Source: Roseburia hominis A2-183
Lineage (GTDB): Bacteria > Bacillota > Clostridia > Lachnospirales > Lachnospiraceae
Assembly (NCBI RefSeq): GCF_000225345.1
Contig: NC_015977.1
Coordinates: 1,223,501-1,287,500, forward strand
Length of the DNA stretch: 64,000 nt
Direction of reading: 5' to 3'
Under the pieces are notes generated by a model. The model searched no databases. It was not told the DNA's origin and was given only the letters and a program-made list of their open reading frames with translations. Position numbers and translations under genes: made by a program. Positions 1-8,527 of this stretch are shown here, in pieces; position 1 is the first letter of the stretch, and every line of letters starts with the position of its first letter.

Positions 1-629
1 CCATGAAGGTGCTGGCGGATTCCATCAACAGCATGGAGGACGCACCGGTGGAGCTGTATCAGGAATTCATGTCGGATATCGGCAACGAGGTGGACCGTGA
101 GACGAAGATCATCAATGATCTGCTGTCTCTGGTAAAGATGGATAAGTCTGCGGGAGATTTAAACATCACGAATGTCAACATCAACGAACTGTTAGAGCAG
201 ATTTTAAAGCGCTTAAAGCCGATTGCGGAAAAGCAGAATATCGAGCTGGTGTTGGAGAGTTTCCGACCGGTCAGTGCGGATGTGGATGAGGTAAAGATTA
301 CGCTTGCCTTTACCAACCTGATCGAAAATGCAGTCAAATATAACCGCCCGGACGGATGGGTACATGTCTCTTTGAATGCCGATCACCAGTATTTTTATCT
401 GAAAGTGGAGGATTGCGGAATCGGTATTCCGGAGGAGTCGTTAGAGCATATTTATGAGCGTTTTTACCGTGTGGACAAGTCTCATTCCAGGGAGATTGGC
501 GGAACGGGACTTGGACTTGCCATTACGAGGAGCGCGGTTCTGATGCACCGCGGAGCCATCAAGGTGTTCAGTACCGTGGGAGAGGGAACGATTTTCAACG
601 TCAGAATTCCGCTGAATTATATTTCTTAG
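1..629 (+). CDS. Sensor histidine kinase, C-terminal part (cut by window start)
   Basis: This is the C-terminal part of a membrane two-component kinase whose 5' end lies outside the window. The visible protein starts just after where the H-box should be, so the phosphorylated histidine is not seen. It finishes the dimerisation helix and then shows a complete ATP-binding domain: N-box (NLIENAVKYN), G1 box (DCGIGIPEE), F-box (YERFYRVD) and G2 box (GGTGLGL). That order fits the HisKA/PhoR-WalK class. The next gene, a GerMN lipoprotein, starts 14 bases after the stop and is probably co-transcribed. The response regulator is expected upstream. The signal sensed cannot be read from this fragment. 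Confidence 0.9.
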   Translation, partial: MKVLADSINSMEDAPVELYQEFMSDIGNEVDRETKIINDLLSLVKMDKSAGDLNITNVNINELLEQILKRLKPIAEKQNIELVLESFRPVSADVDEVKITLAFTNLIENAVKYNRPDGWVHVSLNADHQYFYLKVEDCGIGIPEESLEHIYERFYRVDKSHSREIGGTGLGLAITRSAVLMHRGAIKVFSTVGEGTIFNVRIPLNYIS

Positions 630-643
630 ATAAGGGAGAGTCT

Positions 644-1630
644 ATGAGCCGAGAAGCTTATCGATGGAGAAAAAAGTTAATATGTCTGGGACTGGCATGT
701 CTGATGTTCCTGTCAGGCTCGCTCGCGGCGTGTGGCAGGCAGACGGAGCAGAGTGCCTATCATATCGAATATCTGAATAAGGACAAGAACCGTCTGGTGG
801 AAGAACCTTATGAGCCTTCGGCAACCGATACCGACGGAATGATCAAGGAGTTCCTTGCGAAACTGAGTTCGGATTCGGACAATGTGGATTACCGGAAGCC
901 GATTCCAAATGATGTGGAAATCACGAATTATTCACTGGACGGTGTGCTTTTAACCCTGCATTTTGATGAGGATTACAGCAAAATGAGTGCTGTCGATGAG
1001 GTACTGTGCCGAGCGGCGGTTGTCCGGACGATGACACAGATCGACGGGGTGGACTGCGTGGCATTTTACATTGGAGACGCACCGCTTACGGATGCGAAGG
1101 GGAATCTTGTCGGTACCATGAATCAGGACAGCTTTATCGAAAATCCGGGAGAGCAGATCAATTCCATTCAGAATACAACACTCACGCTGTATTTTTCCAA
1201 TCTGGACGGGGACGGTCTGGTCAAGGAAGTGCGCGAGGATGTCTACTACAGCAGCAATATTTCCATGGAAAAACTGATTATGGAGCAGCTTTTAGACGGT
1301 CCGAAGACCAAGGATGCAAAGTCTGCGATTCCGGAGGGAACCAAGCTTGTCTCTGTGTCGGTGGTGGACGGCGTCTGCTACGTCAGCCTGGATGAAGCGT
1401 TCAAGAATCAGGATTACAAAGTAAACGAGGCAATCGTTATCTATTCGATCGTGGATTCCCTGTCGGAGCTTTCCACGATCAGCAAGGTTCAGATTTCCGT
1501 CAACGGCGATACGAGCGGAGTCTACCGCGACAATTTCCCGCTCGCGGATATGTATGACCGCAATATGGATTATGTCACGGGGGCAGAGAGCGCCTTTTCG
1601 GAAACGGAGGAACCTACCGAAACGGATTAA
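644..1630 (+). CDS. GerMN-domain lipoprotein
   Basis: Predicted surface lipoprotein of 328 residues. The N-terminus has a basic patch, a hydrophobic stretch and a lipobox ending at Cys30 (SLAAC), followed by a short linker. Two repeats of the GerMN (sporulation/germination) fold follow, roughly residues 60-175 and 180-300; the second contains the typical run LIMEQLLDGP. GerM-like proteins act in envelope or spore assembly, but many Lachnospiraceae copies sit beside a sensor kinase as here, so a role in kinase signalling or envelope sensing is equally possible (inference). A Shine-Dalgarno AGGGAGAG precedes the ATG. comEC starts 12 bases after the stop, so the three genes may form one operon. 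Confidence 0.82.
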   Translation: MSREAYRWRKKLICLGLACLMFLSGSLAACGRQTEQSAYHIEYLNKDKNRLVEEPYEPSATDTDGMIKEFLAKLSSDSDNVDYRKPIPNDVEITNYSLDGVLLTLHFDEDYSKMSAVDEVLCRAAVVRTMTQIDGVDCVAFYIGDAPLTDAKGNLVGTMNQDSFIENPGEQINSIQNTTLTLYFSNLDGDGLVKEVREDVYYSSNISMEKLIMEQLLDGPKTKDAKSAIPEGTKLVSVSVVDGVCYVSLDEAFKNQDYKVNEAIVIYSIVDSLSELSTISKVQISVNGDTSGVYRDNFPLADMYDRNMDYVTGAESAFSETEEPTETD

Positions 1631-1642
1631 AGGGGGAAGTGT

Positions 1643-4105
1643 GTGACAAAACGGCCTTTGTGTCTTGGCGCAGCGGGCGTTCTGTCGGGGATTCTTGCGG
1701 CGGCATACGGCTGGAGCGTATTCGCGCGGGCATTGCTAGCCTGCGGCGTCCTGGCCTGCGGAATTCTTGGCGGCATTTTTGCTGACGGGTACCGTCCGGG
1801 CGACGGGATTTCCCCGTCGGAAAGAAAGAGAACGGCTTTTGGCGCCGGAGTTTTTTTGCTGATGTTTGCTCTTGGAAGCGGAAGATATTTGGAGGCGGAG
1901 GAGAGCAGGCAGGCGTATCTGGGAGAACTGCAGGATGGCATGTATGTGACCGTACAGGGACAGCTTGCGGGAAAACAGGTACAGAAAAATCGATATGTCT
2001 ATGAATTAACGTCCTGTATGTTTCGGACGGATTCATCAAATTTCTTACAGGCAGAACCGGTATCGTGCGGTGGGGTTCTGATCTATTCTGATTCCGATGA
2101 TTGTTCCATCGGAGATATTCTCATATATCACGGAGAGATTACATTATGGAAGCGGGCATCAAATGAGGGTGCGTTTGATGCGAAGGCTTATTATTTTGCG
2201 CGCGGATTTGATTTTGCGATGGAAGGTTCGGCACTTGATAGAAAGGTGTGTGCAAAGAGGCAGACGGCGGAAGCCCTCTGGCAGCTTGGCCAGCGGATTA
2301 AAGAGGTCTACCTTAAGACGATGGGCGAGCGCGATGCGGGGATACTGGCGACGATGGTCGTCGGCGATAGGGAGTTTTTGGATGCAGAGACGAAGAGACT
2401 CTACCAGATCGGGGGATTGTCGCACATTCTGGCGATTTCCGGACTTCATATCTCTGTGATCGGGATGGCGCTCTACCGGATGTTAAAGAAAGCGGGACTG
2501 CCGTTTGGCATGGCTGCCCTTGCAGCGGCAGGAGTGATGTACGGATACGGCGGGATGGCTGGATGGGGCGTTTCCGTGAGACGCGCGGTTCTCATGTTCC
2601 TGCTGTTTCTGGGAGCACAGGTCATCGGGAGGAGCTATGATACATTTTGTGCGCTCGCATTTGCCGCAGTGGCGCTTCTCTGGAAAAATCCCTGCCTGTT
2701 CTGGGACGCCGGATTCCGCTTTTCCTTTGTTGCAATCCTTGGCGTCGTGTGGGTCGGTCAGAGCATCTCTTATGAGAAAAAAGGGATGGGAGCGCTGCGC
2801 GGAAAAATCTTTGCGGCATCAGCGGTCTGGTTTACGACACTGCCGCTTGTGGCATGGTATTTTTATGAGATTCCGGTCTATGCGGTTTTCGTCAACCTGC
2901 TCATGCTACCGATGATGGGGGTGCTGCTCGGATTCGGAGCGGCAGGCGGAATGGTGGGACTCCTGTCGCTTCCATTGGCAAAAGGGATGCTTTTTCCATG
3001 CAGAATTCTGCTCTTTATGGGGAAGCATATATGTGCGCTTGCCGGTATGCTTCCGGGCGCCATGTGGATTGTCGGAAGACCGCAGCGCTGGCAGATCGCG
3101 GTATATTATGCGTTTCTGGGAGTTGGAACATGCTTATTGCACCGGCAGAGAGAGCAAAGGGAAAGAGAAAAGGAACACGGCAGGAGGGCAGAGCAAAAGA
3201 ATGGAGGACATCCGGGCGTTTTCCTTGCCGCACTATTGCTGCTTGCCGTATTGGGAGTTTCGCGGAGCGGGGAGGCGGAACTGGATATGCTGGATGTCGG
3301 GCAGGGGGACGCCTGCTATCTGCAGACGAAGGAGGGGTACCACCTGTTTGTGGACGGAGGAAGTTCCAATGTCGGAAAGGTGGGCACTTATCGGATTCTG
3401 CCGTTTCTAAAGTACAAAGGGGTCAAAAAGATTGACTGCTGGGTGGTGTCTCATACCGATGAAGACCACATCAGCGGACTGCGGGAGATACTGTCGTCGG
3501 GATATCCCGTGGAGTATCTGGCAGTGGCGGAACAGATGCCGCGGGATGAAAACTGGGAGGAACTGGAAGCGTTGGCAGAGGATGCGGGAACAAAAGTGGT
3601 GTGGCTGAGGCGGGGCGACATCTGGCATTTTGGAAACGCAACGTTTACGGCACTGCATCCCGGTGAATCTGAGGACGCGTTTGGGGGTCAGTCTGTGGAC
3701 AAAAACGAGGAGTCGCTGGTGCTTTTTTATCAGGAGGATGACTTTGCCGGTGTCTTTACCGGAGATATCGGAGCGACGCAGGAAGAGGAGATTCTGACCT
3801 GGCTGCAGAAGACAAAAACGGGAGCTGACGTGCAGAAAATCGATTTTTATAAGGCGGCGCATCACGGATCGCGCTATTCCAATTCCACCGGGTTTCTGGA
3901 GGCGCTGGCACCGGAGATCGCACTGGTGTCGTGCAGCAGAACAAACCGGTACGGACACCCCTCCAAGGAGGCTGTCGGGCATATGCAGCAGGCGGGGAGC
4001 CAGGTGTATTATACGATGGAAAGCGGCAGACTGTGCGTCAAAAAGACGGACGGACAAGCCGTCTGTCAGGGGTATCTGGAGGAAAAAGAACAGTGGTGGC
4101 AGTGA
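1643..4105 (+). CDS. comEC: ComEC/Rec2 competence DNA channel
   Basis: Polytopic membrane protein of 820 residues that in the ComEC family carries single-stranded DNA across the cytoplasmic membrane during transformation. Domain order is complete: N-terminal hydrophobic and OB-like region (about 1-200), the competence membrane domain (about 220-520) with the family signature ILAISGLHISVIG, and a C-terminal metallo-beta-lactamase-like domain (about 545-800) with DVGQGDACYL, the metal motif SHTDEDHISGL, FTGDIG and KAAHHGS. The start is GTG with an AGGGGGAAG ribosome site; the frame then stays open for the whole family length. holA follows downstream as in Bacillus. The gene alone does not show that the strain is naturally competent. 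Confidence 0.95.
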   Translation: MTKRPLCLGAAGVLSGILAAAYGWSVFARALLACGVLACGILGGIFADGYRPGDGISPSERKRTAFGAGVFLLMFALGSGRYLEAEESRQAYLGELQDGMYVTVQGQLAGKQVQKNRYVYELTSCMFRTDSSNFLQAEPVSCGGVLIYSDSDDCSIGDILIYHGEITLWKRASNEGAFDAKAYYFARGFDFAMEGSALDRKVCAKRQTAEALWQLGQRIKEVYLKTMGERDAGILATMVVGDREFLDAETKRLYQIGGLSHILAISGLHISVIGMALYRMLKKAGLPFGMAALAAAGVMYGYGGMAGWGVSVRRAVLMFLLFLGAQVIGRSYDTFCALAFAAVALLWKNPCLFWDAGFRFSFVAILGVVWVGQSISYEKKGMGALRGKIFAASAVWFTTLPLVAWYFYEIPVYAVFVNLLMLPMMGVLLGFGAAGGMVGLLSLPLAKGMLFPCRILLFMGKHICALAGMLPGAMWIVGRPQRWQIAVYYAFLGVGTCLLHRQREQREREKEHGRRAEQKNGGHPGVFLAALLLLAVLGVSRSGEAELDMLDVGQGDACYLQTKEGYHLFVDGGSSNVGKVGTYRILPFLKYKGVKKIDCWVVSHTDEDHISGLREILSSGYPVEYLAVAEQMPRDENWEELEALAEDAGTKVVWLRRGDIWHFGNATFTALHPGESEDAFGGQSVDKNEESLVLFYQEDDFAGVFTGDIGATQEEEILTWLQKTKTGADVQKIDFYKAAHHGSRYSNSTGFLEALAPEIALVSCSRTNRYGHPSKEAVGHMQQAGSQVYYTMESGRLCVKKTDGQAVCQGYLEEKEQWWQ

Positions 4106-4112
4106 GGGAAGT

Positions 4113-4141
4113 TTGCGGCACTGGTAAAGGTATGATATAAT
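4113..4141 (+). promoter_or_regulatory. Sigma-A promoter upstream of holA
   Basis: TTGCGG at 4113-4118 and a perfect TATAAT at 4136-4141 are separated by 17 bases. Transcription would begin near 4148, giving holA a leader of about 240 bases that contains the hairpins described next. Confidence 0.65.
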
Positions 4142-4173
4142 GTGCGTAAGCAATGAGCAGTGCCATAAGGAGA

Positions 4174-4215
4174 AAATATCCGATGCAGTGCTTGCACAAT
4201 GCATCGGATATTTTT
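4174..4215 (+). terminator. Early terminator/attenuator in the holA leader
   Basis: AAATATCCGATGC and its complement GCATCGGATATTT form a 13-14 bp stem followed by a T run, only about 30 bases after the predicted start of transcription. A ribosome site AAGGAG (4167-4172) precedes a 13-codon open frame (4183-4224) whose start codon lies inside the stem, so translation of this mini-ORF could compete with hairpin formation. The attenuator role is inferred. Confidence 0.55.
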
Positions 4216-4242
4216 GACGAATGATAGGGCGAATGCCCGTCA

Positions 4243-4269
4243 GTCCAAGAAATCAGGGATTTCTTGGAC
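4243..4269 (+). other. Second hairpin in the holA leader
   Basis: GTCCAAGAAAT and ATTTCTTGGAC form a perfect 11-bp stem with a five-base loop and no T run. It lies between the early terminator and holA. I do not recognise a known riboswitch here; T-box hallmarks are absent. Confidence 0.4.
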
Positions 4270-4386
4270 GTGCACTGCGAGATCAGCAGAACGCGCTACG
4301 CCCGGACTTTTGCCGGAGCATAATATGTATATGATGCCGGAGCGGCTGAAACTATTTAAGACAGGAAGAACAGGACAGAAACTTTT

Positions 4387-5418
4387 ATGAAAACAATTGA
4401 CGAAGATATCAGATCCGGAAATTTAAAACAGATCTATTTATTATATGGAACGGAAGATTATTTGAAACGCCAGTACCGGGACAAGTTAAAGAATGCGCTC
4501 ACTGCGGCGGGAGAGGATTCCGGGATGGGCGGCATGCTGTCGGGCGGAGACGGCGATATGAATTTTAACCGCTTCGAGGGAAAGGACATCAACCCGAAGC
4601 AGGTTATTGATCTTGCGGAGACCCTTCCGTTTTTTGCGGAGCGCAGAGTCATTCTTATCGAGAACAGCGGTTTTTTCAAAAATGCCTGCGATGAACTGGC
4701 GGAGTATCTGGCACAGCCCGCTGCAAGCACCTATTTCGTGTTTGTGGAGGAGGAAGTGGACAAGCGTTCCAGGATGTACAAGGCAGTGAAGAACGCCGGA
4801 AAAATAGTGGAATTCGCCACCCAGACGGAAGAACTGATTACGCGCTGGGTGCTGGCGCGCCTGAAAAAAGAGGGAAAGAATATTACGGGATCGGTGATGC
4901 AGCTTTTTTTGAGTAAGACGGGATCGGATATGGGCAATATCGACCGGGAACTGGAAAAGCTGATCTGTTATACCATGGACAAAAGTGTCATTGAGGCTGC
5001 GGATGTGGAAGCGATTGCGACAGAGCAGACGACGAACCGCATTTTTGAGATGGTCAATGCGATCGCGGAACACAACCAGCGCAGGGCGCTCGATCTGTAT
5101 TATGACCTTCTGACACTCAAGGAACCGCCGATGCGTATCATGTATCTGATTACCAGACAGTTCCAGATTCTGCTTCATCTGCGGGATATGGCGGGCAAGG
5201 GATTTGACAATCAGACGATGGCACAGAAGGCGGGGATTCCGCCGTTTGCCGTAAAGCGGAATCTCACCCAGGCGCGCGGTTTTGGCGCAGGGCAGTTGAG
5301 ACAGGCGTTGGAGGACGGTGTGGCGCTGGAGGAAGCGGTAAAGACGGGACGGATGAACGATCAGATGGCAGTGGAGCTGTTTATCATCCGCTACAGTGCG
5401 GCAAAGCAGAAAAAATAA
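4387..5418 (+). CDS. holA: DNA polymerase III delta subunit
   Basis: Clamp-loader delta subunit (343 residues) that opens the beta sliding clamp during replication. The N-terminal AAA+-like domain (about 1-140) begins with the family-typical YLLYGTEDYLKRQY and has no functional Walker A, as expected for delta. The lid region follows (FVFVEEEVDKRSRMYK) and then the C-terminal helical collar (about 210-340, with IFEMVNAIAEHNQRRAL). The length matches Bacillus HolA/YqeN. It lies between comEC and rpsT, the conserved Firmicutes order. A long leader with two hairpins precedes it, and a shared terminator separates it from convergent rpsT. Confidence 0.95.
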   Translation: MKTIDEDIRSGNLKQIYLLYGTEDYLKRQYRDKLKNALTAAGEDSGMGGMLSGGDGDMNFNRFEGKDINPKQVIDLAETLPFFAERRVILIENSGFFKNACDELAEYLAQPAASTYFVFVEEEVDKRSRMYKAVKNAGKIVEFATQTEELITRWVLARLKKEGKNITGSVMQLFLSKTGSDMGNIDRELEKLICYTMDKSVIEAADVEAIATEQTTNRIFEMVNAIAEHNQRRALDLYYDLLTLKEPPMRIMYLITRQFQILLHLRDMAGKGFDNQTMAQKAGIPPFAVKRNLTQARGFGAGQLRQALEDGVALEEAVKTGRMNDQMAVELFIIRYSAAKQKK

Positions 5419-5450
5419 AAAAACACCAGTATGACGGTACTGGTGTTTTT
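5417..5450. terminator. Bidirectional terminator between holA and rpsT
   Basis: AAAAACACCAGTA and TACTGGTGTTTTT form a 13-bp stem with A and T tracts on the two sides, so it can end transcripts from both convergent genes. Confidence 0.85.
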
Positions 5451-5495
5451 CATACGGTTGGGTTAGGACCGTATGTTAAGATCTATTCTCTGGAA

Positions 5496-5759
5496 TTAAG
5501 CCAGCGTGTTAACAAGCTTTGTTAAACGGGAAACTTTTCTACCAGCGTTGTTCTTGTGATATACGCCCTTGGAAGAAGCGCTCTCAATTGTGGAAATAGC
5601 TACTGTAAGGGCAGCCTTAGCAGCTTCCTTATCGTTAGCAGCAACAGCAGCCTCAACTTTCTTGATTGCTGTCTTTACTTCACTTCTGATAGATTTGTTT
5701 CTTGCAGCTCTTGTCTCTGTTACTAAAATTCTCTTCTTAGCAGATTTAATGTTAGCCAA
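5496..5759 (-). CDS. rpsT: 30S ribosomal protein S20
   Basis: Small basic, alanine- and lysine-rich protein of 87 residues that binds 16S rRNA. The sequence starts (M)[10 protein letters not shown], the standard S20 N-terminus, and continues with the two long helices of the family. I place the start at a TTG codon (5759-5757) because the GGAGGTG ribosome site (5772-5766) lies six bases before it; an upstream in-frame ATG would add five non-conserved residues and lies on the wrong side of the ribosome site. A strong promoter lies about 120 bases upstream. A TTG start is plausible for a protein known to limit its own translation in other bacteria. Confidence 0.95.
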   Translation of the reverse strand: MANIKSAKKRILVTETRAARNKSIRSEVKTAIKKVEAAVAANDKEAAKAALTVAISTIESASSKGVYHKNNAGRKVSRLTKLVNTLA

Positions 5760-5881
5760 TCTGTACACCTCCAATTTGTTATGATTATGATTCTAACTGG
5801 TAACGGCACATGCAGTGCATCGTTACAATGAAATGTACATCGAAGCCGGACACGGACAGTTCAATGTAAACATACTATGAT

Positions 5882-5910
5882 AGTATAGGCTCTTTTGAGT
5901 GACCTGTCAA
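5882..5910 (-). promoter_or_regulatory. Strong sigma-A promoter of rpsT
   Basis: On the minus strand a perfect TTGACA (5910-5905) is separated by 17 bases from TATACT (5887-5882). This is the best match to the housekeeping consensus in the window. Confidence 0.8.
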
Positions 5911-6022
5911 GAGAAAATGCTGAAATTTGTCAGAAAAATTTGCGGATAACTTTTTTTTTCTGTGGCAGACTAGACAGAAAGAAATGTCCTGTCTGCAGGA
6001 ATACAAAAAAATGGAGGAGACT

Positions 6023-6985
6023 ATGTATCAGATACGCACCGATCTTGCATTGGAGACACAGGAAAAAATGCAGGAAGATCATGTGGAACTTAAGGGAGTC
6101 CGTTTCCTGGAGGAAAAACTCAGCCCGAACCTGACGGTCAGCACGGTTGTGATCGAGACGGAGAACGGGGCAAAGACAATGGGAAAACCCAAGGGAACAT
6201 ACATCACCATCGAGGCGGCAGATATGGATGAGGAGGACAAGGACTACCACAGAGAGGTATCCGAACAGCTTGCGCGGGTGATCAGACAGCTTGTGCGGTT
6301 ACAAAAGGAGAGCCTCTCGGTGCTGATTGCCGGACTTGGGAATCGTGAGGTGACGCCAGATGCACTGGGACCTGGAGTGGTGGACAATCTGTTTATCACG
6401 CGGCATGTTGTGAAAGAGTATGGAAAATATGCATTTGGCAAACAGACGGTGAACCGGATCAGCAGCATTGTGCCGGGCGTGATGGCGCAGACCGGCATGG
6501 AGACGCAGGAGATCATTCACAGCATTGTAAAGGAGACAAAGCCGGATCTGGTGGTCGCGGTGGATGCGCTGGCAGCGAGGAGCACGAAACGGCTGAACCG
6601 TACGATCCAGGTGACGGATACCGGTATCAATCCGGGAAGCGGAGTGGGAAATCACAGACATGCGCTGGATGAAAAAAGTCTTGGCGTTCCGGTCATTTCC
6701 ATTGGCGTACCGACCGTGGTCGATGCCGCGACAATCGTGAACGATACGATGTACAATCTGGTTACCGCGCTCACACAGAGCCAGGCGTTTGCAGCGATGG
6801 GAAATTCATTAGAAAAATTAAATGATGCGGAAAAATATGAACTCATCCGCGAACTGCTGTCGCCGAATTTAAATGCCATGTTTGTGACGCCGAAGGATAT
6901 TGACGAGTCGGTCAAGAGACTCTGCTACACCATCTCGGAAGGGCTGAATCTCGCTTTTGCGGGCGGGTGCCTGCATGCGCTTTAA
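6023..6985 (+). CDS. gpr: Germination protease GPR
   Basis: Endopeptidase that degrades small acid-soluble spore proteins during germination. Family blocks are clear: IRTDLALE at the N-terminus, VLIAGLGNREVTPDALGP, GVMAQTGMETQEII and DALAARSTKRLNRTIQ. The start chosen is the ATG at 6023 with GGAGGA seven bases before it, giving 320 residues. Longer in-frame starts (from 5927) lack a ribosome site and add sequence unlike the family. With this start the segment before the usual Asp-Leu activation cleavage is only about seven residues, shorter than the roughly 15 of Bacillus GPR. spoIIP follows as in Bacillus. Confidence 0.93.
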   Translation: MYQIRTDLALETQEKMQEDHVELKGVRFLEEKLSPNLTVSTVVIETENGAKTMGKPKGTYITIEAADMDEEDKDYHREVSEQLARVIRQLVRLQKESLSVLIAGLGNREVTPDALGPGVVDNLFITRHVVKEYGKYAFGKQTVNRISSIVPGVMAQTGMETQEIIHSIVKETKPDLVVAVDALAARSTKRLNRTIQVTDTGINPGSGVGNHRHALDEKSLGVPVISIGVPTVVDAATIVNDTMYNLVTALTQSQAFAAMGNSLEKLNDAEKYELIRELLSPNLNAMFVTPKDIDESVKRLCYTISEGLNLAFAGGCLHAL

Positions 6986-7035
6986 GGAGGGCAGATTGGC
7001 GGCATAAAAGAAATTGCCGGTGCATAAAGTAAATT

Positions 7036-8421
7036 ATGCATGTTTATCGATACCAGTATAAAAATTATAATAGAAGTCATGATAAGAGAAAAAAGCGGAG
7101 ACGAATCCTTCCGGTAACCATACTGATTGTGGCGGCGGCAGTGATATTATCCGGCGGCGTAAGACTGGAACCGGGAGAACTGGGGTTTTTGCTGCAGGAG
7201 GAGATCATGGGATTTTTCCTGCCGCAGGCTTGCGGGCAGGCGCAGGGGACGGCGGAGCTTACGATTGCAGACCGGCTTCTCGCGCACTTTTTTTTGCTCC
7301 CGGAAGAGAGTGGTGTATCTGCCGATTATCAGACGCAGGTGGAGAGTGACTGGTCCTACGAGGCTATTCTGGCGCGGGAGGCGGCGGACGAGAACTATGT
7401 GGATGCGGCGACGGGGGAAGTCATCATGACGCAGGAGGCGGCGGAGCAAAGCAGTACAAGCATGCGGGAGGGAGAGACGAAGGAGCAGACGCAGGGAACC
7501 GTACCGGAAGCTGCGGAGGGACAGCAGGCGGAAGCACAGACGGCACAGGCGGAAGCACAGATGGAACAGCAGGCGGAGACACAGGCGGCACAGGCGGCAC
7601 AGACACAGACAGCACAGGCGGCACAGATACAGACGGCATTGGCTACAGAAAAGGTGGTGGTATATCCGCGGGAAAAACTGAATGATTTTGACTATCTGAT
7701 TCAGAATTTTTATCAGGTGGACAGCACAACGACAATCAACAGCAGCCAGCTGAATGCCGATGCACTGCTGGGAAAAGATCTGCGCCTGTCACACGATGCA
7801 TCGACGCCGCAGATCCTGATCTATCACACGCACTCGCAGGAGGGCTACGCAGATTCTGTTCCGGGGGATGCATCGACGTCGGTGGTCGGTGTCGGGGATT
7901 ACCTGACAAAGCTTTTGACAGAGCAGTATGGATTCAATGTGATTCACCACAAGGGAGAATACGATGTGGGGGACAGGGATCACGCCTATTCCAAGGCAGG
8001 ACCGGGGCTTGAGGCGGTGCTTGCGGAAAATCCCGGGGTGGAGGTTGTCATTGATCTGCACCGCGACGGCGTGGCGGAGAGTACAAGACTGGTTACGCAG
8101 GTCAACGGAATACAGATGGCGCAGGTCATGTTTTTTAACGGGCTGAGCAGGACGACGGCGATGGGGGATATTGATTACCTCTACAATCCTTATATTGCGG
8201 ATAATCTGGCAATCTCGTTTCAGATGCAGCTAAAGGCGGCGGAGTATTATCCGGGATTTACCCGAAGGATCTACCTGAAGGGGTACCGCTACAATATGCA
8301 CTACTGTCCGAAAACACTGCTGATTGAGGTGGGAGCGCAGACCAATACGGTGAGTGAGGCGATGAATGCGATGGTGCCTTTGGCAGATCTTTTGAATAAG
8401 GTGCTGACCGCACAGAGATAG
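7036..8421 (+). CDS. spoIIP: Stage II sporulation protein P
   Basis: Membrane-anchored peptidoglycan amidase/endopeptidase that works with SpoIID and SpoIIM to drive forespore engulfment. There is a basic N-terminus, one transmembrane segment (about 20-40), a long Gln/Ala/Thr-rich low-complexity linker (about 145-210) and the SpoIIP domain (about 245-455). Zinc-site features are visible: IYHTHSQEGY, VVIDLHRDGV and the closing LLIEVGAQTNT. Length (461) exceeds Bacillus SpoIIP (about 400) because of the linker. The ribosome site before the ATG is weak. The gpr-spoIIP order matches Bacillus; lepA, which normally follows, is replaced by a PAP2 gene. Confidence 0.93.
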   Translation: MHVYRYQYKNYNRSHDKRKKRRRILPVTILIVAAAVILSGGVRLEPGELGFLLQEEIMGFFLPQACGQAQGTAELTIADRLLAHFFLLPEESGVSADYQTQVESDWSYEAILAREAADENYVDAATGEVIMTQEAAEQSSTSMREGETKEQTQGTVPEAAEGQQAEAQTAQAEAQMEQQAETQAAQAAQTQTAQAAQIQTALATEKVVVYPREKLNDFDYLIQNFYQVDSTTTINSSQLNADALLGKDLRLSHDASTPQILIYHTHSQEGYADSVPGDASTSVVGVGDYLTKLLTEQYGFNVIHHKGEYDVGDRDHAYSKAGPGLEAVLAENPGVEVVIDLHRDGVAESTRLVTQVNGIQMAQVMFFNGLSRTTAMGDIDYLYNPYIADNLAISFQMQLKAAEYYPGFTRRIYLKGYRYNMHYCPKTLLIEVGAQTNTVSEAMNAMVPLADLLNKVLTAQR

Positions 8422-8460
8422 CACGTCCGGTGATGGCGCAAGGCACAAAAAGAAACGCAC

Positions 8461-8489
8461 TTGTAAGCGGCGCAGACGGGTGCTATAAT
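8461..8489 (+). promoter_or_regulatory. Sigma-A promoter of the PAP2 gene
   Basis: TTGTAA (8461-8466), a 17-base spacer and a perfect TATAAT (8484-8489) lie 38 bases before the PAP2 start codon. Confidence 0.7.
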
Positions 8490-8527
8490 AAGAATCCTCA
8501 AAAGAGAAAAAGAGGGGATACATAACA

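Noticed and set aside
3407..4204. Long minus-strand open frame opposite comEC
   Set aside because: No ribosome site, no family similarity, Cys/His/Arg-rich composition typical of antisense frames of GC-rich genes.
4141..4386. T-box riboswitch before holA
   Set aside because: No T-box antiterminator sequence or specifier loop; the gene is not a tRNA-related target.
4199..4390. 63-codon frame in the holA leader
   Set aside because: No ribosome site, crosses two hairpins, unconvincing composition.
7001..7035. Sigma-E type promoter (two CATAAA motifs 20 bases apart) before spoIIP
   Set aside because: The -10 would lie only a few bases before the start codon, leaving no leader; match too weak.
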